The translations under genes and the position numbers were made by a program. 64,000 nucleotides of DNA. It comes from Desulfobacteraceae bacterium (GTDB lineage Bacteria; Desulfobacterota; Desulfobacteria; Desulfobacterales; Desulfosalsimonadaceae). Shown here one piece after another: positions 16,135-25,340 of this stretch; within the stretch, counting starts at the first letter, position 1; each line of letters starts with the position of its first letter. Under the pieces are notes generated by a model. The model was not told the origin of the DNA. It saw only the letters and a list, made by a program, of their open reading frames with translations, and searched no databases. Where the stretch lies: assembly GCA_003599885.1 (NCBI GenBank), contig QZKW01000088.1, forward strand, positions 124,001 to 188,000, given 5' to 3'.

Positions 16135-16947
16135 ATGACGGAGAACCTATATCGGATAGTGCTTTCAGGTGAACTGGCGGCAGGAAAATTGGAAGCGGAT
16201 GTGGCGGCGCGCATGGCGGCGCTGTTTAAGACAACTTCGGATAAAATGGCGATGGTGTTGAAACGGCCGGGAACGGTCGTCAAAAAAGATGTGGACCTGG
16301 AAACCGCAAAAAAATACGCCCGGGCCATCTTGTCTACCGGCGCCTTGTGCAAGATTGATCCACCTGAACATTCGGCAGCCGCATCAGCCGCACCGGCTCC
16401 GAAGCCCGCTGAAAAACTGGTCCCGAAATCCGTTCCCCAGCCGTCAGCGCCCGGAACAATCGCCAAAAGTGCGGAACCCAGGGTGGTTGTGATTCAACTG
16501 TCCAGTAAGCCGGAAGACCGGTTTACGCCCCGGACCGTGGAAAAAATTTCAGGGTCCGCTGATTGTATAGACCTGAATATCAGTGAGCTGCCTGAAATTC
16601 TCTATGACCGGGTTTTGGCTCTGGCAGCGTTTAACGAAACCGATGGCGGGGATACCCGAACAAAAATGATGATGTTTGTCCGGTCATATGAACGCCCGTT
16701 TGTGTGTGATATTGACCGGATTGTTTTCGACGGTTTTCCCATTAAGGTGTTCCCCAAGAGCATTGCCACATTCAGGGGACTTCTCCACCTGATATGCAAA
16801 CAGAATCCATCCGTGATTTTAGAGGAAACCACTCTGGATTTTTTATCCGGCAGCCAGCCCCAGCCGCTGGATGCAGTGAAAATTCTGAAACTCGCCACCG
16901 GCATTGGATCGTTGATTGAATCCGGGGATGTGGATGCCCAGACATAG
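16135..16947 (+). CDS. Uncharacterised protein with a conserved proteobacterial N-terminal domain
   Basis: 270 residues, predicted cytoplasmic. The first 70 residues (YRIVLSGELAAGK, VKKDVDLETAKKY, STGALCKI) match a small domain I have seen at the N-terminus of various proteobacterial membrane and DUF805-type proteins; its role is unknown. A Pro/Ala-rich linker (about 80-115) joins it to a C-terminal domain that I do not recognise (VVVIQLSS, then MMMFVRSYERPFVCD and FPKSIATFRGLLHLIC). The ATG at 16135 has AAGAGA upstream and fits the domain start; an upstream TTG is less likely. It follows the phosphatidyltransferase fusion by 65 bases and precedes a lipoprotein by 25, so the three may form an operon. 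Confidence 0.6.
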   Translation: MTENLYRIVLSGELAAGKLEADVAARMAALFKTTSDKMAMVLKRPGTVVKKDVDLETAKKYARAILSTGALCKIDPPEHSAAASAAPAPKPAEKLVPKSVPQPSAPGTIAKSAEPRVVVIQLSSKPEDRFTPRTVEKISGSADCIDLNISELPEILYDRVLALAAFNETDGGDTRTKMMMFVRSYERPFVCDIDRIVFDGFPIKVFPKSIATFRGLLHLICKQNPSVILEETTLDFLSGSQPQPLDAVKILKLATGIGSLIESGDVDAQT

Positions 16948-16972
16948 AATTCTGACGCGCCAGAGGGAAAAA

Positions 16973-18172
16973 ATGAAGTATTTAAATTGTTTTGTCTGTA
17001 TTTCGGCTTGTTTATTGCTGTTGATACTGCCCGGATGCAGCGGCGGCGGAGGCAGCGGTTCTTCAGGACCGGGCCAGCTTTCCCTGTATCTGACCGATGC
17101 GGCTACCAATTCATATCAGGCCGTGTACGTCACCGTTGATACCGTTCAGGTGCATCTCGGGGATTCGAAGGATGACGCGGAGGAAGAAGCCGGCGGAGAG
17201 TGGAAGGTCGTTGCATCGCCTGGCAAAACCTATAACCTGATGGCGCTGGTAAACGGGGTCCTGGCCCCGCTGGGCGCATCGGGTCTGGAGTCAGGTGCTT
17301 ATACGCAAATGCGTCTGATGTTGGGAGGCGCACCCGGTGCCGGTCTTAATATTCAGGGGAAGGCCCACCCATACCCGAATTATATCATCGACAGTAAGGG
17401 CGCCGTCCATGAGCTAAAGGTTCCCAGCGGATATCAGACGGGGATCAAGCTGGTCCATTCCTTTGAAATCGTCAACGGACTGACCCTTGAGCTGATTCTG
17501 GATTTTGACGCCGTCAAATCAGTGGTGCAGGCCGGCAACAGCGGAAAATACATCTTAAAACCCACCATTAAGGTCATTGGCACGGTCGATAAGTCGATTG
17601 TTGAAGGGGTTGTCACTGACCGGCGGGGGGATGTTCTTTCCGGCGTGCTGGTGAGCGCCCAGACTTCGGATCCGGCGGCGGCGAATCCGGTCGACAGGGT
17701 TCAGGTGTCCGCTTCCACGGTGACGAATGAAAACGGGGCCTACCAATTGTTTCTGGAGCCGGGCGCTTATATAATCGTCGCTTACAAAGGCGGCGTCATC
17801 GATTATGGGGATGCATACGGACCAGGGTGTGTTCGTCTTGCTACGGTGGCAGACGCTGTGTACGCCCAGGATTTCAGACTTTCCGACAGGCAGAGCGGCC
17901 ACGTCTTTGTCGACATGGACACTGGCGGACAGATAGCTACGGTTAGTTTCCGCCAATTCGCCATTTGCGGTTCCAGCAGTGAAGAAATCGAGGTGACATC
18001 CATGCAGGTGAGTCAGGACGCCCGGTATGCCATCGGTTTGCCGGGTGGCACCGTCGTTCCGATCTCGTATACGGCCATCGCGTTTACGGATGAAAAAACG
18101 GATTCGGCGACGTTGGATGTAACATCCGGTGAAAATACCACAATCAATCTGGATGTATCGGGCGCACCTTAA
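16973..18172 (+). CDS. DUF4382 lipoprotein with a carboxypeptidase-regulatory-like domain
   Basis: 399 residues. The ATG at 16973 follows GAGGG. The leader ends in a lipobox (LILPGC, Cys22) followed by a Gly/Ser-rich tether, so it is probably anchored in the outer membrane. Residues about 30-190 form a DUF4382 domain (GQLSLYLTDA, VYVTVDTVQVHL, YNLMALVNG, LESGAYTQMRL). A carboxypeptidase-regulatory-like beta-sandwich follows (VEGVVTDRRGDVLSGVLV, then NENGAYQLFLEPGAY). The last 100 residues are another beta-rich segment. No enzymatic motif is visible; a structural or carbohydrate-associated envelope role is likely. It converges with the methyltransferase gene, with 34 bases between stops. Confidence 0.75.
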   Translation: MKYLNCFVCISACLLLLILPGCSGGGGSGSSGPGQLSLYLTDAATNSYQAVYVTVDTVQVHLGDSKDDAEEEAGGEWKVVASPGKTYNLMALVNGVLAPLGASGLESGAYTQMRLMLGGAPGAGLNIQGKAHPYPNYIIDSKGAVHELKVPSGYQTGIKLVHSFEIVNGLTLELILDFDAVKSVVQAGNSGKYILKPTIKVIGTVDKSIVEGVVTDRRGDVLSGVLVSAQTSDPAAANPVDRVQVSASTVTNENGAYQLFLEPGAYIIVAYKGGVIDYGDAYGPGCVRLATVADAVYAQDFRLSDRQSGHVFVDMDTGGQIATVSFRQFAICGSSSEEIEVTSMQVSQDARYAIGLPGGTVVPISYTAIAFTDEKTDSATLDVTSGENTTINLDVSGAP

Positions 18173-18206
18173 CCGGGCATTCGGAAAGGGTTCTGTGCTT
18201 GAATTT

Positions 18207-19415
18207 TCAGCAGATCCTGCCGGTCAGCAGGGTCACGGTCAGTCCGCCGTGAAACAGACGGTGGGCGGTTACAGGAAACGGAAGTTGTTTTATCAGAAGG
18301 CTGTCCGGAACGATGAGCGCCAGCCGCCAGCCCCTGAAATCCTTTTTCAGCTTTTGGCCGATGCCGGTAATCAGTTTTGCGGCAGCGGTCTGTGTTCCCA
18401 GCCGCAGCCCATAGGGCGGGTTAAGGGCGATCAGTCCATTCTCTCTTTTGTCTCCCGGAATTTCGAAATCTGAGGGAAGGAGCGAAAAAAAATCCTTGAC
18501 CGTCACCTGTGCCGTCTCAGACAGCAGCGGGGTTTTCCGGAAGATGTTGTCCAGGGCACGGCAGGCCTCCGGATGAATATCTGAAGGGAAAATAACGGGT
18601 TTTGTTATTCGTGTCATTTTATTTTCCGCTTCCCGCCGGATATGCTGCCATTGCGGGACTTTAAAACAAGGCCATTCCATAAATGCGAATGACCGGTACC
18701 AGCCTGCCGGGATACCACCCGCCATCATGGCCGCCTCCAGAGAAAATGTTCCAGCCCCGCACATGGGATCAATGAGCGGGTCGCCGGGCTGGTAACCGGC
18801 CAGCATGAGAATGGCCGAGGCAATGGTTTCCCGGATAGGGGCGTGGCCGCCGTGAGCCTTTAATGCTCTCTTGTGAAGCAGGTCTCCGCTGCTGTCCAGG
18901 GATACCGTAAACCGGTCGTCTTCCGCACGAATAAAAATCCGCTGTTGAAAACCGGCCCCGGAGAGATCCTTTTCAGGATCAATTGCCTGGCGTCCCAATC
19001 GTGCGCCAAGACCTGATTTGAAGTGATCCGCAACGGCATCCGTATGCATCAGCCGGGAATGCCGGGTGGTGACATGAACCTCGACAGCGGCATTTTGATG
19101 AAGATGCAACTCCCAGGGGAAATCAGCGGTTTTTTTTTCAAGCTGGCGGAAATTGGTTGCTGAAAACTCGTCAACCCTCATCAATACGCGGTTGGCAGTG
19201 CGGAGGAAAAGATTGGCAAGATAGCAGTCCGGGATGCGGCCGATAAATAGAGTGCCGCCCTTGCCGGGCTCCCCTTCGGCCGGGACAAGCCCGAGGCCGG
19301 AAAGTTCAGCGGCGCACAGGCGTTCCACTCCTGGCAGGGTGGAGACATAAAAGGACTTGGGCCTGCCCAGAACGTGCCGTTTGATGCGTTTTTCTAAAGG
19401 ATCGGATGGTATCAT
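18207..19415 (-). CDS. THUMP-domain 23S rRNA guanine-N2 methyltransferase (RlmL N-terminal type)
   Basis: About 402 residues. SAM-dependent methyltransferase of the RlmL/RlmK family that makes m2G in 23S rRNA. It has an N-terminal ferredoxin-like/THUMP part (FYVSTLPGVERLCAAEL, then RTANRVLMRV), a SAM-binding motif (LIDPMCGAGTFSLEAA) and the catalytic NPPYG tetrad (ALNPPYGLRLG). It matches only the RlmL half of the E. coli RlmKL fusion; the RlmK half is absent. The ATG at 19415 is preferred over a TTG at 19433. The exact target base is inferred from the family. Confidence 0.85.
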   Translation of the reverse strand: MIPSDPLEKRIKRHVLGRPKSFYVSTLPGVERLCAAELSGLGLVPAEGEPGKGGTLFIGRIPDCYLANLFLRTANRVLMRVDEFSATNFRQLEKKTADFPWELHLHQNAAVEVHVTTRHSRLMHTDAVADHFKSGLGARLGRQAIDPEKDLSGAGFQQRIFIRAEDDRFTVSLDSSGDLLHKRALKAHGGHAPIRETIASAILMLAGYQPGDPLIDPMCGAGTFSLEAAMMAGGIPAGWYRSFAFMEWPCFKVPQWQHIRREAENKMTRITKPVIFPSDIHPEACRALDNIFRKTPLLSETAQVTVKDFFSLLPSDFEIPGDKRENGLIALNPPYGLRLGTQTAAAKLITGIGQKLKKDFRGWRLALIVPDSLLIKQLPFPVTAHRLFHGGLTVTLLTGRIC

Positions 19416-19533
19416 CAGTGTCCGTTCAACCAAATAATAAGTGCCTGAAGTTCAAAGCGCATAAAGTTTTGGAGTCGTTACGCTCCGTTTTTAAAAATGG
19501 TCCCTGTGGGAACCTATCATAAAAAATACGGAA

Positions 19534-20361
19534 ATGATCATTAAAAAAATAATATCCGGGGGTCAGACCGGTGCGGACCGGGCGGCCCTTGATTTTGCAA
19601 TTAACAACGGTATTCCCCACGGGGGATGGGTGCCCAAAGGCCGGCTCGCGGAGGATGGCGTCATCCCCGCCCGCTATAATGTCAGGGAAGCGCCGTCAGC
19701 GCAATATGGCCGACGCACTGAACTCAATGTGGCGGATGCGGAAGGCACCCTGATCATCAGCCATGGCGATCTTGCCGGAGGGTCGGCGCTGACGAAAAAA
19801 CTGGCGGAAAAACACGGAAAGCCCTGTCTGCACATCGATTTAAACCATACCCCGGAATTCCAGGCCACTCTGGACATCGCTCACTGGATCAAAGGCAACC
19901 GCATTGGTGTTTTAAATGTTGCCGGGTCCAGAGCCAGCAGCGATCCCCGGATTTATGGCGCCACCCTGAACATTCTGGAAACGGTTTTCTATCTTTCGAT
20001 TATTGATGATAGAATGCCCGAACAGATCAGCCGGTTTTATTCGCCGATGGATGCGGAAGCGCAGGCGGCATTCCCGAAAACCGTCGACCAGGCCGTGACC
20101 CGATTGGTCGCGGAATTGCCGCTCAAGGACAAAATACGACTGTCGGGGATGTCAGAAGCCGAACTGGATCGTCTTAATCCTTCCCTGGCACAGTATATCC
20201 TGACCAGCTACCATTTGTCGTCTGACAATATGCCGCTTCTGGCTTCCTGCCGGGAGACGGCTGGCGACGGGATGCTGGATGCGGATGCGGCCTGCCGGGT
20301 GATCATCAGGCAATTGTGGGATCGGTTGCGGCAGACCCATCGGCTGAGAAGGGTCAAGTAG
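19534..20361 (+). CDS. YpsA-like putative molybdenum-carrier fold protein with C-terminal DUF6794-like domain
   Basis: 275 residues. The N-terminal 145 residues match the family called putative molybdenum carrier, a Rossmann fold of the SLOG/DprA-LOG superfamily: IISGGQTGADRAALD, GGWVPKGRLAEDG, TLIISHGDLAGGSALT. The SLOG glycine motif suggests binding of a nucleotide-related ligand; the molybdenum name rests on one structure and is not proof of function. The C-terminal region (about 180-250: FPKTVDQAVTRLV, then LSSDNMPLLASC) resembles DUF6794, a small all-alpha domain. The two-domain fusion is uncommon. It is divergent from the methyltransferase and convergent with the MacB gene. Confidence 0.7.
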   Translation: MIIKKIISGGQTGADRAALDFAINNGIPHGGWVPKGRLAEDGVIPARYNVREAPSAQYGRRTELNVADAEGTLIISHGDLAGGSALTKKLAEKHGKPCLHIDLNHTPEFQATLDIAHWIKGNRIGVLNVAGSRASSDPRIYGATLNILETVFYLSIIDDRMPEQISRFYSPMDAEAQAAFPKTVDQAVTRLVAELPLKDKIRLSGMSEAELDRLNPSLAQYILTSYHLSSDNMPLLASCRETAGDGMLDADAACRVIIRQLWDRLRQTHRLRRVK

Positions 20362-20406
20362 CGGCAGGGAGTTGTCAGCCAAGGATCAGCATACTCATCA
20401 TTTATC

Positions 20407-21669
20407 TCATCCCATTAACGCATGGGTGGGATCTAATCGGGCGGCTTTATACGCCGGGTAACTGCCGAAAAAAATTCCAGTCAAAGATGAGATGACCAAA
20501 GGCAGGAGGATGGCCTTGACGGTGATGACCAATTCCCAGGGCGCTGTGTATTTCATGATGTAAACCGTGATCAGGCCGCCGATAATGCCGATGGCGCCGC
20601 CGGAAACGGTCAGCAGGGAGGCTTCCGCCAAAAACTGCATCAGGATATGCTTTTGTTTTGCCCCCACCGCCCTTCGGATGCCGATTTCCCGTTTCCGCTC
20701 CGACACGCTTGCCAGCATGATATTCATAATGCCGATGCCGCCTACCAACAGCGACACAGATGCGATGGCGGCAAGCAGCAGGCTGAACAGCTCATTGGTT
20801 TTTTGGGACTGGTTAAGCAGTTCAAGGGGGGTGACGATCTGATAGTCATCCACCCCTTGGTGGTTCACCGCCATAATTTCACGGATGATTTTGGATGATG
20901 CCATCACATGCTCGGTCTGGTCCACCTGAACAATCAGCTCTGAAAAATCGCCGGTGCTGTCTTCTGCTGAAAAATCAGGGGTTACCCATTGTTCCCCGTT
21001 GATGGGAATCAGGATGATGTTATTATAATTGCGCTCAGACACGGCCGATGATTCAGACGATGATTTAACGGACCGGATATCATATGGGTTTAGAATTCCG
21101 ATGATTTTAAACAACTGGTCGCCGATGCGGACATGGCTGCCGACAGCGCCGTCGTCGCCGAGTTGTGCGGCGATGTGAGCGCCCGCCACGCATACCAGAT
21201 GATGACCGGAAATATCCGTCCGGTTGATAAATCGTCCGCTGGTCAGTTTCAGATTCAGGATATCGGCATAGGACGGCGAAACCGCAATGATCTGGGGGGT
21301 GATTTCCTTTAATGCACCGATGACGGAAACCGGAATTTCCTTGATGGCGGCAATGTTTTTGACAAAAGCGCACCCATTTTGAATCCGGGGGATATCCTGG
21401 GCGCTGACCCCGGAAAGGTGGGTTTTTATCAGATCTTCCTTCCTGTCTTTTGCCAGTCCAACGGATTTGACATAAATATTCCGCGTACCCAGCCGTTCAA
21501 TCTGCCGCAAGGCTTCCGCTTTGGCGCCCTCTCCCACGGACACAATGACAATGACCGCCATCACCCCGAACACCACCCCGATCATGCTTAAAAACGACCG
21601 CAGCTTGTTGCAGCGAAGGGAGTTCAGGGATATTTTTAAATACCCGATTGTTTTATATAAATTTTCCAT
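20407..21669 (-). CDS. MacB-type ABC transporter permease
   Basis: 420 residues. FtsX-superfamily mechanotransmission permease: N-terminal cytoplasmic helix and TM1 (SFLSMIGVVFGVMAVIVIVSVGEGA), a large periplasmic domain (about 55-270), then three helices with the FtsX signature between them (SVSERKREIGIRRAVGAKQ). The ATPase is encoded separately upstream, so it is a split MacB. It overlaps the ATPase gene by 17 bases. With MacA and TolC homologues in the same run it should form a tripartite efflux or export machine powered from the cytoplasm. Substrates could be peptides, lipids or small molecules. Confidence 0.9.
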   Translation of the reverse strand: MENLYKTIGYLKISLNSLRCNKLRSFLSMIGVVFGVMAVIVIVSVGEGAKAEALRQIERLGTRNIYVKSVGLAKDRKEDLIKTHLSGVSAQDIPRIQNGCAFVKNIAAIKEIPVSVIGALKEITPQIIAVSPSYADILNLKLTSGRFINRTDISGHHLVCVAGAHIAAQLGDDGAVGSHVRIGDQLFKIIGILNPYDIRSVKSSSESSAVSERNYNNIILIPINGEQWVTPDFSAEDSTGDFSELIVQVDQTEHVMASSKIIREIMAVNHQGVDDYQIVTPLELLNQSQKTNELFSLLLAAIASVSLLVGGIGIMNIMLASVSERKREIGIRRAVGAKQKHILMQFLAEASLLTVSGGAIGIIGGLITVYIMKYTAPWELVITVKAILLPLVISSLTGIFFGSYPAYKAARLDPTHALMG

Positions 21670-22324
21670 CTTGCAGCATCAGTGTGTGGCCCGCCCGTGA
21701 GGCGATTGAAGGATCGTGGGTTACGAGGATAATGGTCGTGCCTTTTTGGTTTTGCCTTTCGATCATGTCCATAATCATGGCCCCGGTGGCTGAGTCCAGA
21801 TTTCCGGTGGGCTCATCGGCTATAATAATTTTGGGATCATTCACAAGGGCACGGGCAATGGCCACCCGCTGCATCTCGCCGCCGGACAGTTCAACCGGTT
21901 TGTGGCGGACCCGGTGGGACAGGCCGACATCGCCAATGGCGGCTAAGGTCTTTTTCCGGATGGTGTCCGGGCCGGTTTTGCTGTATAAAAACGGCATACT
22001 GACATTATCAAACACTGTCATATGATGAATCAGGTTAAAACTCTGGAATACAAACCCGATCATTTTCGACCGGATACCGGAAAGCGTGTCATCCGATGCA
22101 TGGGAAACATTCATGCCGTCAAGAATATACCGGCCTTCGTCCAATTGGTCCAGACACCCGATGATGTTCAGCAGCGTGGATTTTCCGGAGCCTGACGGTC
22201 CCATGACGGCGATAAAATCACCCATCTCCACATGAATCGCCAATCCTTTCAGTACGCTTACGGACTGCGAACCCAGGGTATAGGATTTGGTCAGATCGGA
22301 TATTTCAATCAGGGAGGTGGGCAT
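21653..22324 (-). CDS. ABC transporter ATPase (MacB/LolD type)
   Basis: 223 residues from the ATG at 22324, which has AGGTGA upstream (a GTG 12 bases earlier is less likely). Walker A is GPSGSGKST, the Q-loop is VFQSFNL, the signature is LSGGEMQRVAIARAL, Walker B is IIIADEPTGNLDS and the H-loop is VTHD. The GNLD extension and size match the LolD/MacB/FtsE group. It pairs with the FtsX-type permease that it overlaps. Confidence 0.93.
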   Translation of the reverse strand: MPTSLIEISDLTKSYTLGSQSVSVLKGLAIHVEMGDFIAVMGPSGSGKSTLLNIIGCLDQLDEGRYILDGMNVSHASDDTLSGIRSKMIGFVFQSFNLIHHMTVFDNVSMPFLYSKTGPDTIRKKTLAAIGDVGLSHRVRHKPVELSGGEMQRVAIARALVNDPKIIIADEPTGNLDSATGAMIMDMIERQNQKGTTIILVTHDPSIASRAGHTLMLQDGKFI

Positions 22325-22348
22325 TATTTTAATCACCTGTCCAAAAAA

Positions 22349-23779
22349 TCAGGGTTTGAATGTGCTGACCACATCCCCCGCCTGAATCCCGTCCAGTATT
22401 TCAATAAAGTCTTCGTTGTAGCGGCCGACCGTCAGATACACTTTTTTATGGGCGCGGTTTTTCGCCAGGGAACAGTAATATTTCTCATTTTCTTCAAACA
22501 CGGCAATCAGGGGCAGGGTCAGTGCATTATCCACCTGTTCGGTCAAGATATTCACCCGGGCGGTCATGCCGGGCCTGAGATCCGGGTCCTGGGATGTCAT
22601 TTCCACCGTCATTTGAAAATACTTGGCGCCGCTGCTGCCGCCGGACCTGTCCGACGCCAGGGCCCCGATAAAAGACACCCGGCCTTCATATTTCCGTTCG
22701 GGATAGGCATCTGCGCGGATGGCGCAAGGCTGGCCGATTTTCACCTTGTGCAGGTCCACTTCCCGGACGGATGTTTTCACCATCATGGTGGAAATATCCG
22801 GCAGGTATAAAACCGGCTGGTTCTGGAGAACGGTGTCGCCGGCCCGGGGTTTCCGTTTTTGTCCGTCCCGGAAGGTCTCGTATAGAATCACAATGCCTGC
22901 GGAGGGGGCTTTTATGGTGGTTTCCTGAAGCTGTTTGCGGGCCTGTTCCAGAAGTTTTTCCTGGTTTTCCAAACCTGCGGTCACTTCATCGAGGGAGGAT
23001 TTGGCCTGGGCGATTTTGTGCACACTGCTTTCCCGTGTCTGTTCCAGAAGCATTTCCGCATGCTCCACTTCCGCGCTGTATTCCTCAATCATGGAAGGAT
23101 AGATATGTTCCTGATAGCTCAAATATTTGCGGTCGGCCGCGGCCAGTTTTTCGTTAAGCAGCTTCACTTCCTGATCCGCCTTTGCGATCTCACTGGGGTG
23201 ATCATACCCTTTGGATTTTAATTTTTTTAAATCATTCAGGTAGTTGGTGTATTTTAAGGATTCCTTGCTGATTTTATCCTTTTCTTCCTTTAAAAGGGCC
23301 AGCTGAAGCGGGCCTTCGCCTTTGGCGTATTTGGAGAGTTCCAGCTCTGCCTTGCGCACGTTAAATTCCGCGGTGCTGAGTTCTTTTTCAACCTGGCTTT
23401 TTTCCCATTCAAACAGTTGCTGATTGGCGTCCACCGCAGCGGTCAGCTTTTTAATCTCACCCTGAAGCCTTGCCACTTCTTCTTCAAAAGGCAGGGGGTC
23501 GAGTTGAACCAGCAAATCCCCGGTTTCCACCCAGGTGCCGTCCTCAACCAGGCGGATAATTTTGCCTTTTCCGCTTTTTAAAGAAGAGGTGATCATATTG
23601 GATTTTGCTGCATCCAGCATACCGATGGTGTTGACTTCAATTGAAAAACTCCTGACAGCCGCTGCAATGACGATGTCCGGGCCGGTATCCGGGCGGGTTT
23701 TGAAAAATATCTGGTAAAGGCCTAAACAGGCCAGGACCAGAAGGGCGGCATACATAAATTTACGTGGGTTTTTTTTCAT
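22349..23779 (-). CDS. Periplasmic adaptor (MacA/HlyD membrane-fusion protein)
   Basis: 476 residues. An N-terminal membrane anchor (YAALLVLACLGLYQIFF) is followed by the lipoyl half-motif (GKIIRLVEDGTWVETGDLLVQLD), a very long coiled-coil hairpin (about 100-280), the second lipoyl half (IKAPSAGIVILY) and beta-barrel and membrane-proximal domains. It would bridge the MacB permease to TolC. The hairpin is longer than in E. coli MacA and carries many Lys/Glu repeats. Its start lies 12 bases after the TolC stop, showing one operon. Confidence 0.9.
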   Translation of the reverse strand: MKKNPRKFMYAALLVLACLGLYQIFFKTRPDTGPDIVIAAAVRSFSIEVNTIGMLDAAKSNMITSSLKSGKGKIIRLVEDGTWVETGDLLVQLDPLPFEEEVARLQGEIKKLTAAVDANQQLFEWEKSQVEKELSTAEFNVRKAELELSKYAKGEGPLQLALLKEEKDKISKESLKYTNYLNDLKKLKSKGYDHPSEIAKADQEVKLLNEKLAAADRKYLSYQEHIYPSMIEEYSAEVEHAEMLLEQTRESSVHKIAQAKSSLDEVTAGLENQEKLLEQARKQLQETTIKAPSAGIVILYETFRDGQKRKPRAGDTVLQNQPVLYLPDISTMMVKTSVREVDLHKVKIGQPCAIRADAYPERKYEGRVSFIGALASDRSGGSSGAKYFQMTVEMTSQDPDLRPGMTARVNILTEQVDNALTLPLIAVFEENEKYYCSLAKNRAHKKVYLTVGRYNEDFIEILDGIQAGDVVSTFKP

Positions 23780-23791
23780 TGGTGAAATCGT

Positions 23792-25213
23792 TTATCCAAT
23801 CAGCGTCCCGATGATTTTTCTCAGCCGGTAGGTCCCGATAATATAGTCGATTTGAGCGGAAAGGAGATGAAGCCTAGCCAGATGGTGTTCGGTTTCCGCC
23901 TCAATCACATCAAAATTGTCGGCCATGCCGTTGTTGAATTTGACTTCCGCGAGTTCCAGTTTTCCCATGGCGTCATGGATTTGGGCTTCCATCAGGCGGA
24001 TTCTTTCCCGGGTCTTTTCCAGCATATCAAGCTGGCTGCGGACTTCCTTACTGAGCTGGTCTTTGGTGTCCGCCAGTTCCAGTTCCTTTGACTTTAAGGC
24101 GATCAGGCTTTGCCGGTATGAGTTTTTTTCCGCTGTCCGGGCAAAATCCGTGGAACTGGTCAGATACACCCGCCAGATATCGTCGGTGGTCAGAAGCATA
24201 TTGCGGTTTAAATGGTCATCAAGACCTGACCGGATATAATCCATGGAAAGGGTCAGGTCCGGCAGCAGGTAGTGTTCGGCGATCCGGGCGTCCCGCTGGC
24301 TCTCGTTGAGCTGGTCCAGAGCGCTTTTGATGGTAATGCTGTGCTCGAACGCGATGGTTTCAATTTGATGGGCCTCCATGTCCGGCGCCGGAATATCGAC
24401 CGGGGTGTCGCAAATGTCAATCGCTGTCCGCTGGGGAATCGCAAGCATGCTTTTCAATTGATCACAGGCATTTTGAAGATTTTCCAGAGACTCGGTCAGG
24501 TCCACTTCCGCGTCTTTTTCCCTGATTCGGGACCGGTACACATCCAGGGGCTGGGCCAGTCCGATATCGGTTTTTATTTGCGCAATGGCGGCGTGACTCT
24601 TAAACCGCTCCGCCAGAAACCGGTTCATTTCCACATTTTTTTTCTGTTCAAGGATCGCATAAAAAGAGGTGACCGTATCCAGAACAATGGTTTCTTTTGT
24701 TGACGTCAGGGACCTTTCAGAAGAACGAAGGGAAAATTCCGACGACCGGATGTACTGGGTGTTCACCAGCTCACCGAAATATCTGAACAGGGGAACATCA
24801 AGTCTCAGGCCGAGCGATGAGCCATAATCGCCATCCCGTCTGGAAATCAGGGGGGAAACCGATACGCGCATGCCTTGAGACATGTTTTTAGAAAGAGAGA
24901 TGCCGGTGGAGATATCGCTATCCCCGTCAGTGACGCCCGCGCCGGCCACAGGCCTGAATTTTACATCAAAGTCGGAATGGGCCGTGTTCAGGTTGAGGGC
25001 TGCCGACTCCAGGTTGTTTTTGGCGGTCTGGATACTCCGGTTCCGGTCGAGGGCCATTTCAATGGCTTGCTCCAGTGACAGCATGATTGGCGGTTCATCC
25101 GATAGAGCAGGACGGACTGAAATGGCGACCGGGAGCAGCATAAAAACGAAAAAACGAAAAAACGTTTTTTTTTTGAGCGTCAGTCTTTCTCGTAAAAAAC
25201 AAAATAAAGGCAT
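23792..25213 (-). CDS. TolC-family outer-membrane efflux protein
   Basis: About 473 residues from the ATG at 25213; in-frame starts reach back to 25276, but that region overlaps the T run of the preceding terminator. After a signal peptide (about FFRFFVFMLLPVAISVRPALS) come two outer membrane efflux repeats with long amphipathic helices (SLEQAIEMALDRNRSI, AALNLNTAHSDF, LELADTKDQLSKEV). The family forms trimeric channels across the outer membrane and periplasm. It is the first gene of the TolC-MacA-MacB set. AGAGG sits only two bases before the chosen ATG, so the exact start is uncertain. Confidence 0.87.
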   Translation of the reverse strand: MPLFCFLRERLTLKKKTFFRFFVFMLLPVAISVRPALSDEPPIMLSLEQAIEMALDRNRSIQTAKNNLESAALNLNTAHSDFDVKFRPVAGAGVTDGDSDISTGISLSKNMSQGMRVSVSPLISRRDGDYGSSLGLRLDVPLFRYFGELVNTQYIRSSEFSLRSSERSLTSTKETIVLDTVTSFYAILEQKKNVEMNRFLAERFKSHAAIAQIKTDIGLAQPLDVYRSRIREKDAEVDLTESLENLQNACDQLKSMLAIPQRTAIDICDTPVDIPAPDMEAHQIETIAFEHSITIKSALDQLNESQRDARIAEHYLLPDLTLSMDYIRSGLDDHLNRNMLLTTDDIWRVYLTSSTDFARTAEKNSYRQSLIALKSKELELADTKDQLSKEVRSQLDMLEKTRERIRLMEAQIHDAMGKLELAEVKFNNGMADNFDVIEAETEHHLARLHLLSAQIDYIIGTYRLRKIIGTLIG

Positions 25214-25291
25214 AGCCTCTTCAGATCGGTCTGGAAAAGCTGATTTTTGTGAGAAAAACAGCTTGTTTTTCAGCATGCATAAAAAAATAAT

Positions 25292-25329
25292 GACCCGGGA
25301 AACAAACGATCAAATGGTTTTCCCGGGTC
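25292..25329 (-). terminator. Strong rho-independent terminator between the tandem paralogues and tolC
   Basis: On the - strand a perfect GACCCGGGAA stem (25320-25329 pairing with 25292-25301) closes a loop of about 18 bases and is followed by a T-rich tract (ATTATTTTTTT). It sits 11 bases after the stop at 25341, so the efflux genes downstream probably have their own promoter. Confidence 0.85.
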
Positions 25330-25340
25330 GTTACAGGTGA

